Part shown: piece by piece, positions 1 through 10,505 of the stretch
Numbering within the stretch: position 1 is the stretch's first letter
How the letters are laid out: the number at the start of each line of letters is the position of its first letter
NCBI GenBank assembly: GCA_002104905.1
Contig: MCFE01000140.1
Span: 62,001-126,000, forward strand
Source: Basidiobolus meristosporus CBS 931.73
Lineage: Eukaryota > Basidiobolomycota > Basidiobolomycetes > Basidiobolales > Basidiobolaceae
DNA length: 64,000 nucleotides
Reading direction: 5' to 3'
Program-made: the position numbers and the translations under genes
The notes under the pieces: generated by a model
Seen by the model: the letters and a program-made list of their open reading frames with translations, nothing else
What the model was told of the DNA's origin: nothing
Database searches by the model: none

Positions 1-159
1 TACAACAATTTTCTCAGCCCATTCACCTTAAAAGAGCTCTTTGCTTGGCAATCCATCTGGCTGCTCCATTTGTATAGTTTCTTGCAGATCACCTTTTAGA
101 ATAGTGGTTACAATGTCAGTTTGGTGTGGATCCAGACTGTATACAGTTGCCCATGCTAG
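1..159 (-). pseudogene. Copia-1 reverse transcriptase fragment
   Basis: On the minus strand this stretch aligns by eye with the reverse transcriptase region of Copia-1a at about 9215-9350, including the segments for the TAFLNGDLQET and LDLPQMDIQ blocks. No frame is open throughout and the piece leaves the window at its left edge. It is the oldest layer at this end: the LTR at 160 follows directly, so Gypsy-1b probably inserted into it. Seen: DNA similarity in order and orientation. Inferred: insertion order. Confidence 0.6.
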
Positions 160-525
160 TATTACAAGTCTTGATATGAGAGTTGTAGAGTAATAGGGAG
201 TTTGCTAGCATTGTATCCACCAAAACTTGAACTGCATTTTTTTGAGGTTCCAGTGGCTCCTCATATACATTGTGCCAGATCAATTGCTGAGTAATTATAC
301 ATCCTAATGTAGGTTATGACCAATAATTCATTTGAATGCATCATCACCACCCAATTAGATCCTACTTCCTATATCTATTTTTGTCTGATAAGGCTCTGCT
401 GATTCATCTGCTGGATAATACTACTGACTTGTTAGATAACATTGATATACTGGTAGGCTGAACATAAGACCAACTGACTTCACTAGAAACTGATCTAACT
501 TAATCATTCAAGTGGAGATCACAAC
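160..525 (-). repeat. Gypsy-1b 3' LTR, decayed
   Basis: This is a copy of the 368-bp Gypsy-1 LTR, colinear with 1792-2159 along its length but with many substitutions; the ends read TATTACAAG and ATCACAAC in place of TGTTACAAG and TCATAACA. A CTCCCCTACTAAAG tract follows at 529, which on the minus strand is a polypurine tract, so this is the 3' LTR of a minus-strand element. Confidence 0.75.
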
Positions 526-1791
526 TTTCTCCCCTACTAAAGCTGAAATGGACTTTGTCTGACATTCTTGAATGAGCAGGTCTATTGTGGCTCAAACTTC
601 TTTCATGTTTTGTTTCTCAGCAATACAAAGTTCCCAATAGTCAATGCTTCCAGTGATGCAGTCTTATTCAATCTCTGCTTAATCTTTGCTGCACATTGAG
701 ATACTTTGTCCTGTGCCTCTTGATGTCTTTGTTCCAGCCGCTGATGTCTACCTGGCTGACTGAGTTCATCCTTCTAAGGTATCTCTAAAATTTAGTTTTG
801 CAAGATTTCATGGAATCCTTGGTTCACATTCATTGACTAAGTAAAATGGCAATGGTTGGGTAAAAAGTGCTTGGTCTGTAAACTCATTACATCTCCTAAT
901 AGCGCCATTTACATGTTTGGTCAGCATTTTTGCAAATAGTCCATTAAACTGCTCAGTAACTCCATTAGTTCTAGGTTAATATGCCAAGGTTTCAGGTGCT
1001 TTATCTGCTGCATTTTCAGGTAAGCTTCTAATGTCATTGCTGTGGAGTTTGCTCCTCAATTGGATAAAATCTCTACAGGGCATCCAAACTTCATAAGGAC
1101 CTCTTGGTAGATGAAACTTGCAACCTCTGGCTCACTGACCACCAGTACAGTTCTAGCAACTGGCCATTTACTGGCATTGTCAATTGCTATTGGGATACAG
1201 CAGTTGCATTTCCTGGTGGTTGGCAATCTTCCAATAAGCTCAATTCCCCAACTCTCAGATGGGCTCACAGGCTCCAAGGAAAAGAGTTAAGCAATTATCT
1301 GTGGTTGGCCTTGATTGATTTGGCAGTTTGGGTATGTTTTCACCATTTTCTCAGATCTAGTTTCATTCTGGACCACCATGCTCTGACTTTGGCATGGCTA
1401 TAGGTTCATTCAATTCCAAGAAGGCCCTATCCATTGTGTAGCTTGTATATCAAATCCAGTTTAGCAAAATACGGGCAATAGGCAATAGGGCTTTCATCAA
1501 CAATTTAGTAAAGTGTTTCATCCTGTACTACAATTTGTTGGCTTCATCCCAGATTATCTTCATGATCTCTTCATCCACCTAATTAGGAGTGGCTTGGTTC
1601 TCCAAGTACTTTGGTGATAGGCTAGGCCAATCTGATTCATGCACCAAGTTGAGTTGTGCGACTTGTTCTAGTTTTGATAAGGCATCAGCAACTGTCTTGT
1701 TTTTTCCAGGGCAGTAGACAATCACCAAGCCAAATTGCTGAATGTATTTACTTCATCTTGTCATTCTTCTGGAGAGTACCTTCTGAGTAAA
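526..1791 (-). pseudogene. Gypsy-1b pol remnant (integrase and RNase H end)
   Basis: This minus-strand remnant of Ty3/gypsy pol is colinear with Gypsy-1a 2160-3600. The clearest piece is at 1056-1277, whose translation contains WGIELIGRLPTTRKC, matching the first catalytic block of the integrase core (WGIDFIGRLPTTRKC in Gypsy-1a). The rest shows frameshifts and stops throughout. The sequence stops at 1791, at the point equivalent to Gypsy-1a 3594, because the Gypsy-1a LTR begins at 1792. The other side of this break is not found in the window. It is not expected to make protein. Confidence 0.7.
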
Positions 1792-2159
1792 TGTTACAAG
1801 TCTTTGCATAAGAGTTGTAGAGGAATAGGAAGTTTGGTTAGTATTGTATTCACTAAAACTTGAACTGATTTTTATTGAGGATCCAGCAGCTCCTTATAGA
1901 CATTTTTGCCAGATCAATTGCTGACTAATTGTATTTCTTAATGTAGGTTGTGGCTGATGACTCATTTGATACATCATCATCACCCAATAAGATTCTACTT
2001 AATATATCTATTCCTGTCTGGTAAGAATCTGCTGATTCATCTGCTGACTAATGCTACTGATTTGATAGATAACACAGATATATTGATAGGCTAAACATAT
2101 AACTAATTGATTTGACTAAAACTGATCAAACTTAAGCATCTAAACAGTAGGTCATAACA
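1792..2159 (-). repeat. Gypsy-1a 3' LTR
   Basis: This 368-bp LTR starts TGTTACAAG and ends GTCATAACA, with short inverted termini TGTTA/TAACA. It matches copies at 160-525, 11169-11490, 13059-13426 and (opposite orientation) 17958-18324. The length equals that of the solo LTR at 13059, which supports the boundaries. Confidence 0.9.
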
Positions 2160-2178
2160 TTCTCCCCTACTAAAGTTG
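2160..2178 (-). other. Gypsy-1a polypurine tract
   Basis: Read on the minus strand this is AACTTTAGTAGGGGAGAA, a purine-rich run directly upstream of the 3' LTR. That is the expected position of the plus-strand primer in reverse transcription. The equivalent tract of Gypsy-1b is at about 526-545. Confidence 0.75.
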
Positions 2179-2190
2179 AGAGGGTTCTCC

Positions 2191-3343
2191 TCAATCTTTT
2201 TTTTTGTGATACCAATATCTTGATGGTTCAGTATTGTCATCAAGTCTTGCAAGCTTGTCATGGTATCTACAAACTAAATCATCCTGGAAATTCCCTAGTT
2301 TGTCCACTGGTTGGTGAGTAGTATATGGACATTCTCTGATAATCTTGAAAGGTCCTGTCCATTGTGGCTCAAACATCTTCCAAGTATTGTTTCTCAGTAA
2401 TACAAAGTTCCCAACTGTCAATGATTCTGGTGATACAGTCTTATCCAATCTCAGCTTCATCTTTTCTGCACTTTGAGATACTTTGGCCTGTGCCTCTTGA
2501 CATCTTTGTTCCAGCTGCTGGTATCTACTTGGCTGACTGAATTCCTTGTCTAAGGTGTCTGTAAGATTTGGTTGTGAGAGATCTCCTGGAATCCTTGGTT
2601 CACATCCATACACTAAGTAAAATGGCAATTGTTGGGTGGTGTTGTGTACTCTAACTCTGCATGCAAAGAGTGCATGTCTATGTACTCATTCCATCTACTG
2701 GCAGCTCCGTTTGCATACAGGGTCAGCATTATTCCAAATAATCCATTAAACTGCTTGGGGGCTCCATTAGTTCTAGGGTGATATGCCAAGGTTTTCAAAT
2801 GTCTGATGTGCTGCAGTTCCAGGTAAGCTTCTAATATCTTTGCCATAAAGTTTGCTCCTCTATTGGATAGAGTCTCTACAGGTCATCCAACCTTAATGAG
2901 GATCTCATGGTAGATGAAACCTGCAACTTCTTGTTTACTGTCTACAGATACTGCTTTAGCCACTGGACATTTAGTGGCATGTCAGATGCTACTAGGCTCC
3001 AATGGTTGCATTTCCTGGTAGTTGGCAGTCTTCCAATAAAGTCAATTCCCCATCTTTCAAACAGTCCCACTGGCTCTAAGGGAAAGAGTTTGGCAATTCT
3101 CTGTGGTTGGCCTTGGTTAATCTGGCAATTAGGGCATGTTTTCACTAGTTTCTCAATGTCTTGTTTCATTCTGGGCCACAATGCCCTGGCTTTCACAAGG
3201 CTATAGGTTCCTTCAGTTCCAAGATGTCCATATCCATTGTGTAGCTTATGTAATAAATCCAGACAAGCAACATAAGGGCAATAGGCAATAGGCAATAGGC
3301 CTTCCATCCACAGTTTGGTAGAGTGTTTCATCCTGTACAACAA
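2191..3343 (-). pseudogene. Gypsy-1a integrase
   Basis: In minus-strand order, 2942-3343 gives the HHCC zinc-binding region (HKLHNGYGHLG then CPNCQINQG) and the start of the core with WGIDFIGRLP holding the first acidic residue. 2613-2846 gives the end of the core, and 2191-2628 the C-terminal region from MPFYLVYGCEPRIPGD to a lysine-rich end. Frames change at about 2630 and 2900. The second acidic position reads SNRGANF in place of the usual SDRG, and the third reads RTNGAPKQ, where glutamate is normally found before the Q-type position, so two of three catalytic residues are lost. No chromodomain follows. In the family the enzyme inserts cDNA; this copy is inactive. Confidence 0.85.
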
Positions 3344-4757
3344 ATTTGCTGGCTTTAACCTGGATTATCTTCTTGATCTCTTCATCCACCTTGTTAGGAA
3401 TGGCTTGGTCCTCCAAGTACTTTGGTAACTGGCTAGACCTATCTAATTCATGCACCAAGTTGAGTTGTGCAGCTTGTCCTAATCTTGATAAAGCATCAGC
3501 GACCATGTTGTTTCTTCTAGGGCAGTTGACAATCTCCAAATCAAATTGCTGATTGTATTTACTCCATCTTGTCATTCTTCTAGAGAGTATCTTCTGAGTA
3601 GTACATACTTGAGGGATGCATGATCAGTCTTAAGCATGCACTTGACTCCTACAATATAGCATCACCATGTCTTCAAACAGTGTATTGTAGCACGCATCTC
3701 CTTCTCATGCACTGGATAGTGTGTTCTGGTGAGTTCAGTTTCTTGGATTCAAAGACAACTGGGTAGTCCTTTCCCTTGTGTTCTTGGCTCAACACTCCAC
3801 CAGTTGCATAATCTGAAGCATATGTGCACAGGTAAATTCTTTTCTGAGGTTAGGTATTCTCAAGCTTGGCAGCTTTGCAAGCTCATTCTTGAGCATCTGG
3901 AAGGCAGTCTCACAAGCTATGTCCCACTTGTAGGTATTGTCTTTCTTTAGGGTATCAGTTAAAGTGGCTACAATTCTTGCAAAGGACTTGACAAATCTCC
4001 AATAATAGGAAACCATTCCAAGGAATGATCTGAGTTCTGATATGCTATGGGGATGCTTCAGATTCATGATAACTTCAACCTTCTTCAGGTCCAAGGTCAC
4101 TCCTGTGCTAGTCACTATGTGTTCAAGATATTCAACATGTTCCTTGAAGAATTCACACTTGGCAAGCTTGACATATAGTTTGTTCTCTCTTAGCTTCTTC
4201 AAGACCTTCTCAAGGTGCATCATGTGATCCTCTTCTGTTTTGTTGTATGTCTATATATCATCTAGGTAGATTATCACAAACCTGTCTAAGTACCCCTGGA
4301 AGACAGTCTGCATCACGGTCATGAATGTTGCAGGGACATTGGTGAGGCCAAAACTCATGACTAAGTACTTGTAATGTCTATATCTGGTCCTGAATACTGT
4401 CTTAGGGATGTCTTCTGGCTTCACCCTAATCAGCTTGTATCCCAACCTGAGATCAATCTTGCTAAATATAGTGGCTCCATTGAGTTGGTCCAATAGCTCA
4501 TCAATCCAAGATTTAGGGTACTTAGTCTTCACGGTAACTGAGTTGAGGGCTCTGTAGTCAATGCACATCCTAAGTGTTCCATCCTTCTTCTTCACCAAAA
4601 GTACTGGTGCTCCCCAAGGTAACTTGCTGGGTCTGATATATCCTTGCTCCAATAACTGAGCTATTTGTCTCTTCATCTCTTCCAACTCTAATGGACTCAT
4701 TCTGCAAGGTGTCTTACTCACTGGAGGGCTATCTCCTGTGTCTAAGGCATGATCCAC
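3344..4757 (-). pseudogene. Gypsy-1a reverse transcriptase and RNase H
   Basis: 4251-4757 is an open 168-residue stretch with the N-terminal RT blocks in order: [54 protein letters not shown] and, at its end, YLDDI (the usual YxDD active site). 3789-4223 continues with the thumb and the start of RNase H (RSFLGMVSYYWRFV). 3246-3575 holds the end of RNase H, with the typical NMVADALSRL block just before integrase. Stops and frame changes lie at about 4225-4250 and 3576-3788. The enzyme would copy element RNA into DNA; the breaks make that unlikely here. Confidence 0.88.
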
Positions 4758-5340
4758 ATCTCTGACTGGTGGTACACTTCCAAGTTCTTCTCAAAATATG
4801 TCAGCATATTCCTTCAAAAGAGTCTGGACTTTCTGGGGTACTGGAGTAGAGAAGTCCTCTTGGAATACTGCCATGAGGAACATCTGGGTGCCTTTTCTAA
4901 GTGCTCTAGAGAACTGTGTCCTGCTAAGTTCACTTGTCTCACACACACTGGAGTTGACCAATTTGAAATCCAGTCTGGCAGGTAATAGCTCATAGGACTT
5001 GTTGTCCTTCTGAATCTGAGTAGCATGGGTTCTCCAGTTGATTGATGGATTACAACACAATAGCCAGGTTCCTCCAAGTACAAGGTCAAACTTGCAGCTC
5101 CCAAATATATTAGCCTGTAGGTCTTCTTTGTAGTCATTGATCTTCATCCTTACTGGCTAAGTAATACAGTTGATTATGTGAGAGTTCCCATCAGCTTTTG
5201 AGACTGGAGCAGATTTAGTTGGCTACAAGTTGATTTTGGCTTTCAAGGCAAGTTGCTATGACATGTATTTATGTGATGCTCTTAAGTCAGTAATGATCTT
5301 GGCAGGTACCCTGTTGATTACTCCATTCAATTATTATAGC
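4758..5340 (-). pseudogene. Gypsy-1a protease
   Basis: The 118-residue stretch 4791-5147 contains CKFDLVLGGTWLL followed by NPSINW, the C-terminal half of a retropepsin-like aspartic protease (family pattern FDxILGMDWL then an I-D-W turn). Further upstream on the minus strand, at about 5255-5310, the frame reads KIITDLRASHKYMS, matching the DSGASHNFIS active-site block but with the catalytic triplet changed from D-S/T-G to D-L-R. A stop separates the halves. It would process the polyprotein; this copy is dead. Confidence 0.7.
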
Positions 5341-5455
5341 TTTCCTGAGTTTGAGTTGATTTGGGATATGTATTCTTCTGTCAAATGGAAGGTGGGCTCG
5401 GAGTCTGCTTCAAGCTCATATTCCATGTTAGCATAGCATCTATTTCCATTGCCAC
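5341..5455 (-). pseudogene. Gypsy-1a gag-protease linker
   Basis: This is minus-strand sequence upstream of the protease block. I recognise no motif in it. It is assigned to Gypsy-1a by position, between the protease and the Copia-1a insertion; the element resumes at 10868. Confidence 0.4.
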
Positions 5456-5635
5456 TGCTGAAATATTGGACTATTTGGTATCATTCAGCAGCTAAAGATT
5501 TACTTAACAATTCTAGACTAGTCTTAGTCACTGTAGGACCTATTTACTGCCTTAACTTTGCCACTTTCTCCAGATATATGATCTTATGATTATTCCCCTA
5601 TAGTCAGGATCAAATTAGCACTATTACCAAACATT

Positions 5636-6367
5636 AGACTTGTTTCATTGGATAGTGCCACATTGAGCCATGAGTGCCAAATGATGCCATAGTGTGCCAG
5701 AGAGGCCAAGTGAGCCTATACTTGGCCACAGAGTGTGAAACATAGCTCTTCATCTTCATGCAAAGCAGCTCCTGTGTTTCACTCATTGTGTTGGAGAAAA
5801 TCCATTTTTTGACCTTTTTTTTTGGATCAATGTTGTGCATGATGTGTAAGAGGACAGAAGGACTGAAGAAATGCATCTGGTACTCAATACCCATGGCACT
5901 CTGAATCTAGCACCTGTAGCTTGTATCATGTCACAAAAATGATTGGCACTATCTTGGTCCACTGATACTACCTGGCACTATAAGTGCTTTATATAGGTTT
6001 TACTTTAGGGCTAATATTTAAATATAGTGCCAGATAGTATCAGTGGACCACAATAGTGCCAATCATTTTTGTGACATGATACAAGCTACAGGTGCTAGAT
6101 TCAGAGTGCCATGGGTATTGAGTACCAGATGCATTTCTTCAGTCCTTCTGTCCTCTTACACATCCTGCACAACACTGATCCAAAAAAAAGGGTTAAAAAA
6201 TGGATTTTCTCCACACAATGGGTGAAACACAGGAGCTGCTTTGCATGAAGATGCAGAGCTATGTTTCTCACTCTGTGGCCAAGTATAGGCTCACTTGGCC
6301 TCTCTGGCACACTATGGCATCATTTGCACTCATGGCTCAATGTGGCACTATCCAACGGAACAAGTCT
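5636..6367. mobile_element. Palindromic Harbinger-type MITE 1
   Basis: This is a 732-bp foldback element. The left arm begins AGACTTGTTTCATTGG and the right arm is its near-perfect reverse complement, ending CCAACGGAACAAGTCT; the arms pair over more than 300 bp around an AT-rich centre near 6000-6025. It is flanked by ATT on both sides (5633-5635 and 6368-6370), and the 3' LTR at about 10678 shows the empty site with one ATT. The end sequence matches the right end of the Harbinger element at 47667. TGCC/GGCA motifs recur along the arms. ORFs in the arms are by-products of the palindrome and are not genes. Confidence 0.92.
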
Positions 6368-6460
6368 ATTATGTACTAACCCTGAACCTGTTACAGAATG
6401 CTCCTGAATATTGAGAAACCCTCCCTACTTAGTGTTACAGCTGTATTACTTCTACAAAGG

Positions 6461-6468
6461 TATAAATA
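6461..6468 (+). promoter_or_regulatory. TATA box of Copia-1a 5' LTR
   Basis: TATAAATA lies about 100 bp before the LTR end, followed by AATAAAC at about 6483. The same pair occurs in the 3' LTR (TATAAATA at 10770). Position and sequence fit an RNA polymerase II core promoter in the LTR. Confidence 0.65.
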
Positions 6469-6559
6469 CTGAGCTTCTTTATGAATAAACTACAGTTCAA
6501 CTTTTATCACTATTTCTTGATAAGTTCCTTATATCCAAATCACTTCTTAAATTGCAACA

Positions 6560-6571
6560 GGTTATGAGCCC
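6560..6571 (+). other. Copia-1a primer binding site (half-tRNA type)
   Basis: GGTTATGAGCCC directly follows the 5' LTR. It is complementary to the anticodon arm of eukaryotic initiator methionine tRNA (GGGCTCATAACC, with anticodon CAT) and not to a tRNA 3' end. Drosophila copia is known to use such an internal site with a cut half-tRNA. The same 12-mer follows the Copia-2a LTR. Confidence 0.75.
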
Positions 6572-6595
6572 CAATTGCCTCAATCTATTCTAAAG

Positions 6596-7237
6596 ATGAC
6601 TTCTACCAGCAAACAAAGTAATACCAACATCTTCCTTGTAAAGGAGAGGTTTGATGGGAAGAACTACAGACTTTGGAGAATCAAGATGCAGATCCACCTT
6701 AAGGAAAGAAAGCTTTGGAATATAGTAACAGGAAAGGAAGTTGAGCCCAAAGGAACAGCAGAAGATGTGGAGAAGCTTCAAGAGAAGGAGAGAAAGGCCT
6801 TCAATGCCATATGCATCAATGTGCAAGACTCCTTCATTGGACAAATCCATGCCTCAAATACTGCCAAAGCAGCATGGGAATCCTTAGAGAAGATCTTTAG
6901 AGCAAAGTCAGTATCAAGCAAGCTTTATTTGAAACAAAAGTTCAACATGAGGAAGAAGCCAGATGATGACATGCTGCAACTCATTACCAGAATGGAGACA
7001 CTTGCAGAAGAACTTTACAGTATTAATGCTGGTGTAGATGATGAAGAACAGATACTCTGTCTGCTTTGCAGCCTACCAGACAAGTATGAGCCACTCATAC
7101 TTTCTTTTGAAAGCAGAGAAGACAACTTGACATTAGACTATGTCAAAGGAAGACTTCTCCATGAAGAACTCAAATGTAATGATCAAGCAGAGAAAATTGA
7201 AGATAATGCTTTATTCAGTTCAGAAAGGCATACATAA
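6596..7237 (+). pseudogene. Copia-1a Gag, N-terminal part
   Basis: The first in-frame ATG after the primer site that fits family starts is 6596 (MTSTSKQSNTNIF); an earlier ATG at 6575 would add seven residues. The protein shows the copia gag pattern: RFDGKNYRLWRIKMQ near residue 20, an AWESLEKIF block, a QKFNMRKKPDDDM block and LTLDYVKGRLLHEEL near the end. Gag forms the virus-like particle that packages element RNA. A TAA at 7235-7237 ends it before the zinc knuckle, but the same frame continues beyond. I read the stop as a disabling mutation. Confidence 0.85.
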
Positions 7238-8116
7238 AAGAGGGGAAAGCAACAAAACCAAAGAAAACCTGGCTGCTGTAACTACTGTAAGAAGCCAGGA
7301 CACTGTGCAAGAGAATGCAAGAAGAAACAAGCAGACAAAAAACAGAAACTAGAGCAGGCAAACCATAGAACTACTGATGAACAGTTATTTGTAACTGTAC
7401 AAGAGAGTGCAAGTAACCAAAGTAATGAATGGTATATTGACTCTGGAGCATCACAGCATATTTGTGGTATAAAGGATTGGTTCAGCAACTTAAAGACTAT
7501 TCCCATAGGAAAGGTTTATCTGGGAGATAACTCTGCACTGGAAGCTACCGCCAGTGGGTCTATACAACTAAATATGAGTGATAACTCAGGGGCAACAGCA
7601 GCAAAACTGACTGACATACACTATCTACCTGGAATAGCTAAGAACCTACTCTCAGTCAGTAAAGCAACTACTCAGGGGCTGAAATTTGCTTTTACTAAGC
7701 TGAGCTGCTCAATATTGAGTGAAAATGGACAACAATTAGCTTTGGGAATCAGAGATCACAATATATACAAGTTACAGTGCAAGATCATTGTACCTGAGTA
7801 TGTCAACATTGCTGGAACTGATGAAACCAACTGGGAGAGGTGGCATAGGAGGCTAGGGCACATAGGGGAACAGAAAATGAGCCAATTGGTGAAAAATCAG
7901 CTTGTCTTGAGCCTAAAATACTCAATTCCAATCAAATTGAATGTTTGTAAGGGATGTTCATATGGCAAACAAGCTAGGCAACATTTCAAGAGCTCAGAGG
8001 GCATCAATACCACCAATATATTGGCTATCATACACTCAGACATATGTGGCCCCATGAGAACACTGTCCTTTGAAGCCAAGAGATACTTTATGATGTTTAT
8101 TGATGACAAGACATGA
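7238..8116 (+). pseudogene. Copia-1a zinc knuckle, protease and integrase N-terminus
   Basis: The gag frame continues after the TAA. At about 7274-7318 it encodes the CCHC zinc knuckle CNYCKKPGHCAREC. At about 7435 comes WYIDSGASQH, the intact aspartic protease active site, then IAKNLLSVSKAT. WHRRLGHIG and CKGCSYGKQAR (about 7840 and 7950) form the HHCC zinc site of integrase, and IHSDICGPM near 8035 holds its first acidic residue. A TGA at 8114-8116 interrupts the frame within the core. Confidence 0.88.
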
Positions 8117-8570
8117 TATACATGGGTGTACTTCCTCAAAACAAAGGATGAAGCTTTAGAGACATTTAAGCACTTCAAGAACATGGCAGAAACACAAACT
8201 GGGTGTAAATTGAGGGTACTACAAAGTGACAACGGAGGAGAATACTGCTCAAAGGAGTTTGAAAAATACTGCTTGTCAACTGGTATACTTCAACAGACCA
8301 CAGTTCCTCATACTCCACAGCAAAATGGAGTAGCAGAACATGCAAATGCAACAATAGTAAAGATGGGAAGATCTATGCTACATGATAAGGGAATGGACTA
8401 CAAGTTTTAGGCTGAATCTGTTGCTACTGCTGTATACATTAAGAACAGATGCCCAACAACAGTACTACATGATTCACCCTTTAAGCATCTACAGGCAAAA
8501 AACCAAATCTCCAGCACCTCAGGATCTTTGGCAGCAATGATATTTATCACATCCCTGACAAAAAACGCTC
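8117..8570 (+). pseudogene. Copia-1a integrase core, distal part
   Basis: Same frame, resuming after the TGA with YTWVYFLKTKDEAL. The second catalytic block LQSDNGGEY (about 8220) and the third, PQQNGVAEHAN (about 8320), are both intact. A TAG at 8408-8410 replaces the tryptophan of the family motif FWAESVATAVY. The frame is lost after about 8490, where DNA similarity to the family continues. Confidence 0.85.
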
Positions 8571-8574
8571 AAAG

Positions 8575-9615
8575 TTGGAACCAAAGAGTAGGAAAGGGAT
8601 CTTTCTTGGATATTGTGAAGATACTAAAGGGTATAGAGTGTATGATGGCAAAATTCAGAAGCTGATCAAGAGCAGGCATGTTGTATTTGAGGATAATTCA
8701 GATCAGAAAGCCATGGAAATCATTGGCCAGCTGCCTGATGATGCAATCAACAAAAATGAAGAAGATATGTACCAAATCCAGCCAGAGATGGAGGATACTT
8801 CTACCAGTTCCAGATCAGAACAGATTATCCCAGTTAGGAGATCTACCAGAATAAGAAATGCCCCTGGATCCTGGTGGCAGACATCCAATGATCATGAAGA
8901 AGCTTATCTTGCCTTATGTGCTGAACCTTGGAATCTGGAACAGGCAATGCAAGGTCCAGATGCTACTAAGTGGCAACAAGCCATGCAGGAGGAGTACCAA
9001 TCACTGATCAAGGCAAAAATGTGGGAGCTGGTAGATTTACCAAATGGGAGAAAGCCAATAGGATGTAGATGGATCTACAAGATCAAGATAACCTCAAATG
9101 GTGCCGTTGAGAAGTACAAGGCTAGATTAGTAGCTAAAGGCTACTCCCAGATCCAGGGACTAGACTTTAAGGAAACATTTGCTCCGGTTGCCAAGTTTAA
9201 CTCTATTAGGACAGTTCTAGCACTGACAGCTGTACACAGTCTAGATCTACCCCAAATGGACATCCAAACAGCCTTTCTAAATGGGGATTTGCAAGAAACT
9301 ATATCTATGGAGCAACCAGAAGGTTTCACCGATCCAAAAGGCCCCCATAAGGTGTGCAAACTTAGAAAATTGTTGTATGGGCTTAAGCAGGCACCCAGAG
9401 CATGGTATAACAAGATTGACACATATCTAGAGCAAATTGGGTTCTCTTCTAGCACTGCAGATCACAGTATATATGTGAAACAGCTCAAAAAGGGTGCGAT
9501 CATCCTAGTTCTTTATGTGGACGACCTAATTATAGCTACAAGTGATCAAGAGGTACTTAAACAGACAAAATCAGATCTCTTCAGCAAGTTTGAGATGAAA
9601 GATCTTGGAAATTGA
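8575..9615 (+). pseudogene. Copia-1a integrase C-terminus and reverse transcriptase
   Basis: This open stretch of 346 residues starts with the integrase tail (KGIFLGYCEDTKGYRVYD). A variable linker then leads to the RVT_2-type reverse transcriptase: LPNGRKPIGCRWIYKIK near residue 155, [50 protein letters not shown] and the active site LYVDDLIIA near residue 315. The catalytic aspartates are present. It ends at DLGN, where one missing base (expected DLGELSYFLG) throws the frame; the rest is in the next entry. Confidence 0.9.
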
Positions 9616-10505
9616 GCTATTTTCTTGGAATTGAGGACAAATTTGACATACCTACGCAGAAAATTGTGCTGAATCAGTCTAAGTACATCAGGGACATTCT
9701 TAGACGCTTCAAAATGGAAAATTGCAAGCCTGCAGCAACTGCTATGGACAATAACCTGAAATTAAGCAAATCTCAGCCGGTTATAGATGAAAACAGCTCA
9801 AATATGGACCAATATTTTCCCTATCAATTAATGATTAGTAGCCTAATGTACCTGATGGTGTCTACACATCCAGATTTTGCAGTAGCAGTTGGAATAGTCA
9901 GTCAACTCATGCAGAATTATGGATCAGATCAAATTGCAGCAGTTAAGCCGATTTTCAGATATCTACAAGGTACCATAAATATGGTACTGGAATACTCTGG
10001 AGCAGCTAATAGGCAAAAATTTGATGGTTATAGTGATTCAGATTGGGGTAGGGATCTGATTGACAGACGCTCTACCACAGGCTATGTATTTCTTTATGCT
10101 GGTGCAGCTATTACTTGGAATTGCAAGAAACAACCAACTTTGGCACTATTGACAACTGAAGCCAAACATATGGCTGCATGTCAAGCAACTAAGGAGGCTA
10201 TATGGCTACAAAAATTATTCAAAGACTTGGGTTTTAATTCAGGTGAACCAACATGTATTTACAAGGATAATCAAAGTTGTATTTCATTAGCTAGAAATCC
10301 TACTAATCATGCCAGAACTAAGCACATTGATATACAGCATCACTTTGTGAGGGAAGCTGTAGAAAATAACTTAGTGGAGCTGGTTTACTGCCCAACTGAC
10401 AAAATGGTGGCAGACATATTGACAAAACCACTAGCTAGGCCACAGTTTGAGATCCTTAGAGAGAAATTGGGATTAAGAAATTATTTAGTTGAGGGGGAAT
10501 GTTGA
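9612..10505 (+). pseudogene. Copia-1a reverse transcriptase end and RNase H
   Basis: A 297-residue open stretch in a new frame starts SYFLGIEDKFD. It contains LMISSLMYLMVSTHPDFAVAV, then RNase H with GYSDSDWGRD, RRSTTGYVFL, TTEAKHMAA and DNQSCISLARNP, ending with HARTKHIDIQHHFVREA and ADILTKPL. The family's TTEAEYMAA is changed to TTEAKHMAA, which may remove an acidic RNase H residue. The reading ends at the polypurine tract GTTGAGGGGGAA (about 10488-10499) and just enters the 3' LTR. Confidence 0.9.

Larger units (their letters stand above)
5456..6559 (+). repeat. Copia-1a 5' LTR, interrupted
   Basis: The LTR runs from TGCTGAAATATTG to ATTGCAACA. Without the inserted MITE (5636-6367) and one copy of its 3-bp duplication it is about 369 bp, matching the 3' LTR at 10500. 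The promoter region with TATAAATA follows the MITE, so the insertion lies upstream of the TATA box. Confidence 0.9.

Noticed and set aside
1104-1403. 99-codon plus-strand ORFs at 1104 and 2907
   Set aside because: They lie opposite the gypsy integrase and are similar only because the two elements are copies; the minus strand carries the recognisable protein.
5633-5636. 4-bp target duplication (ATTA, AATA) for the Harbinger family
   Set aside because: It would also fit MITE 1 and the Harbinger element, but MITE 2 has AGTA on the left and AGTG on the right, so only 3 bp are duplicated.
5634-6310. ORFs of 60-86 codons on both strands in MITE 1
   Set aside because: Both arms encode the same peptides because they are reverse complements; no start, codon pattern or domain supports a gene. 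The same holds for 61117-61595 in MITE 2.
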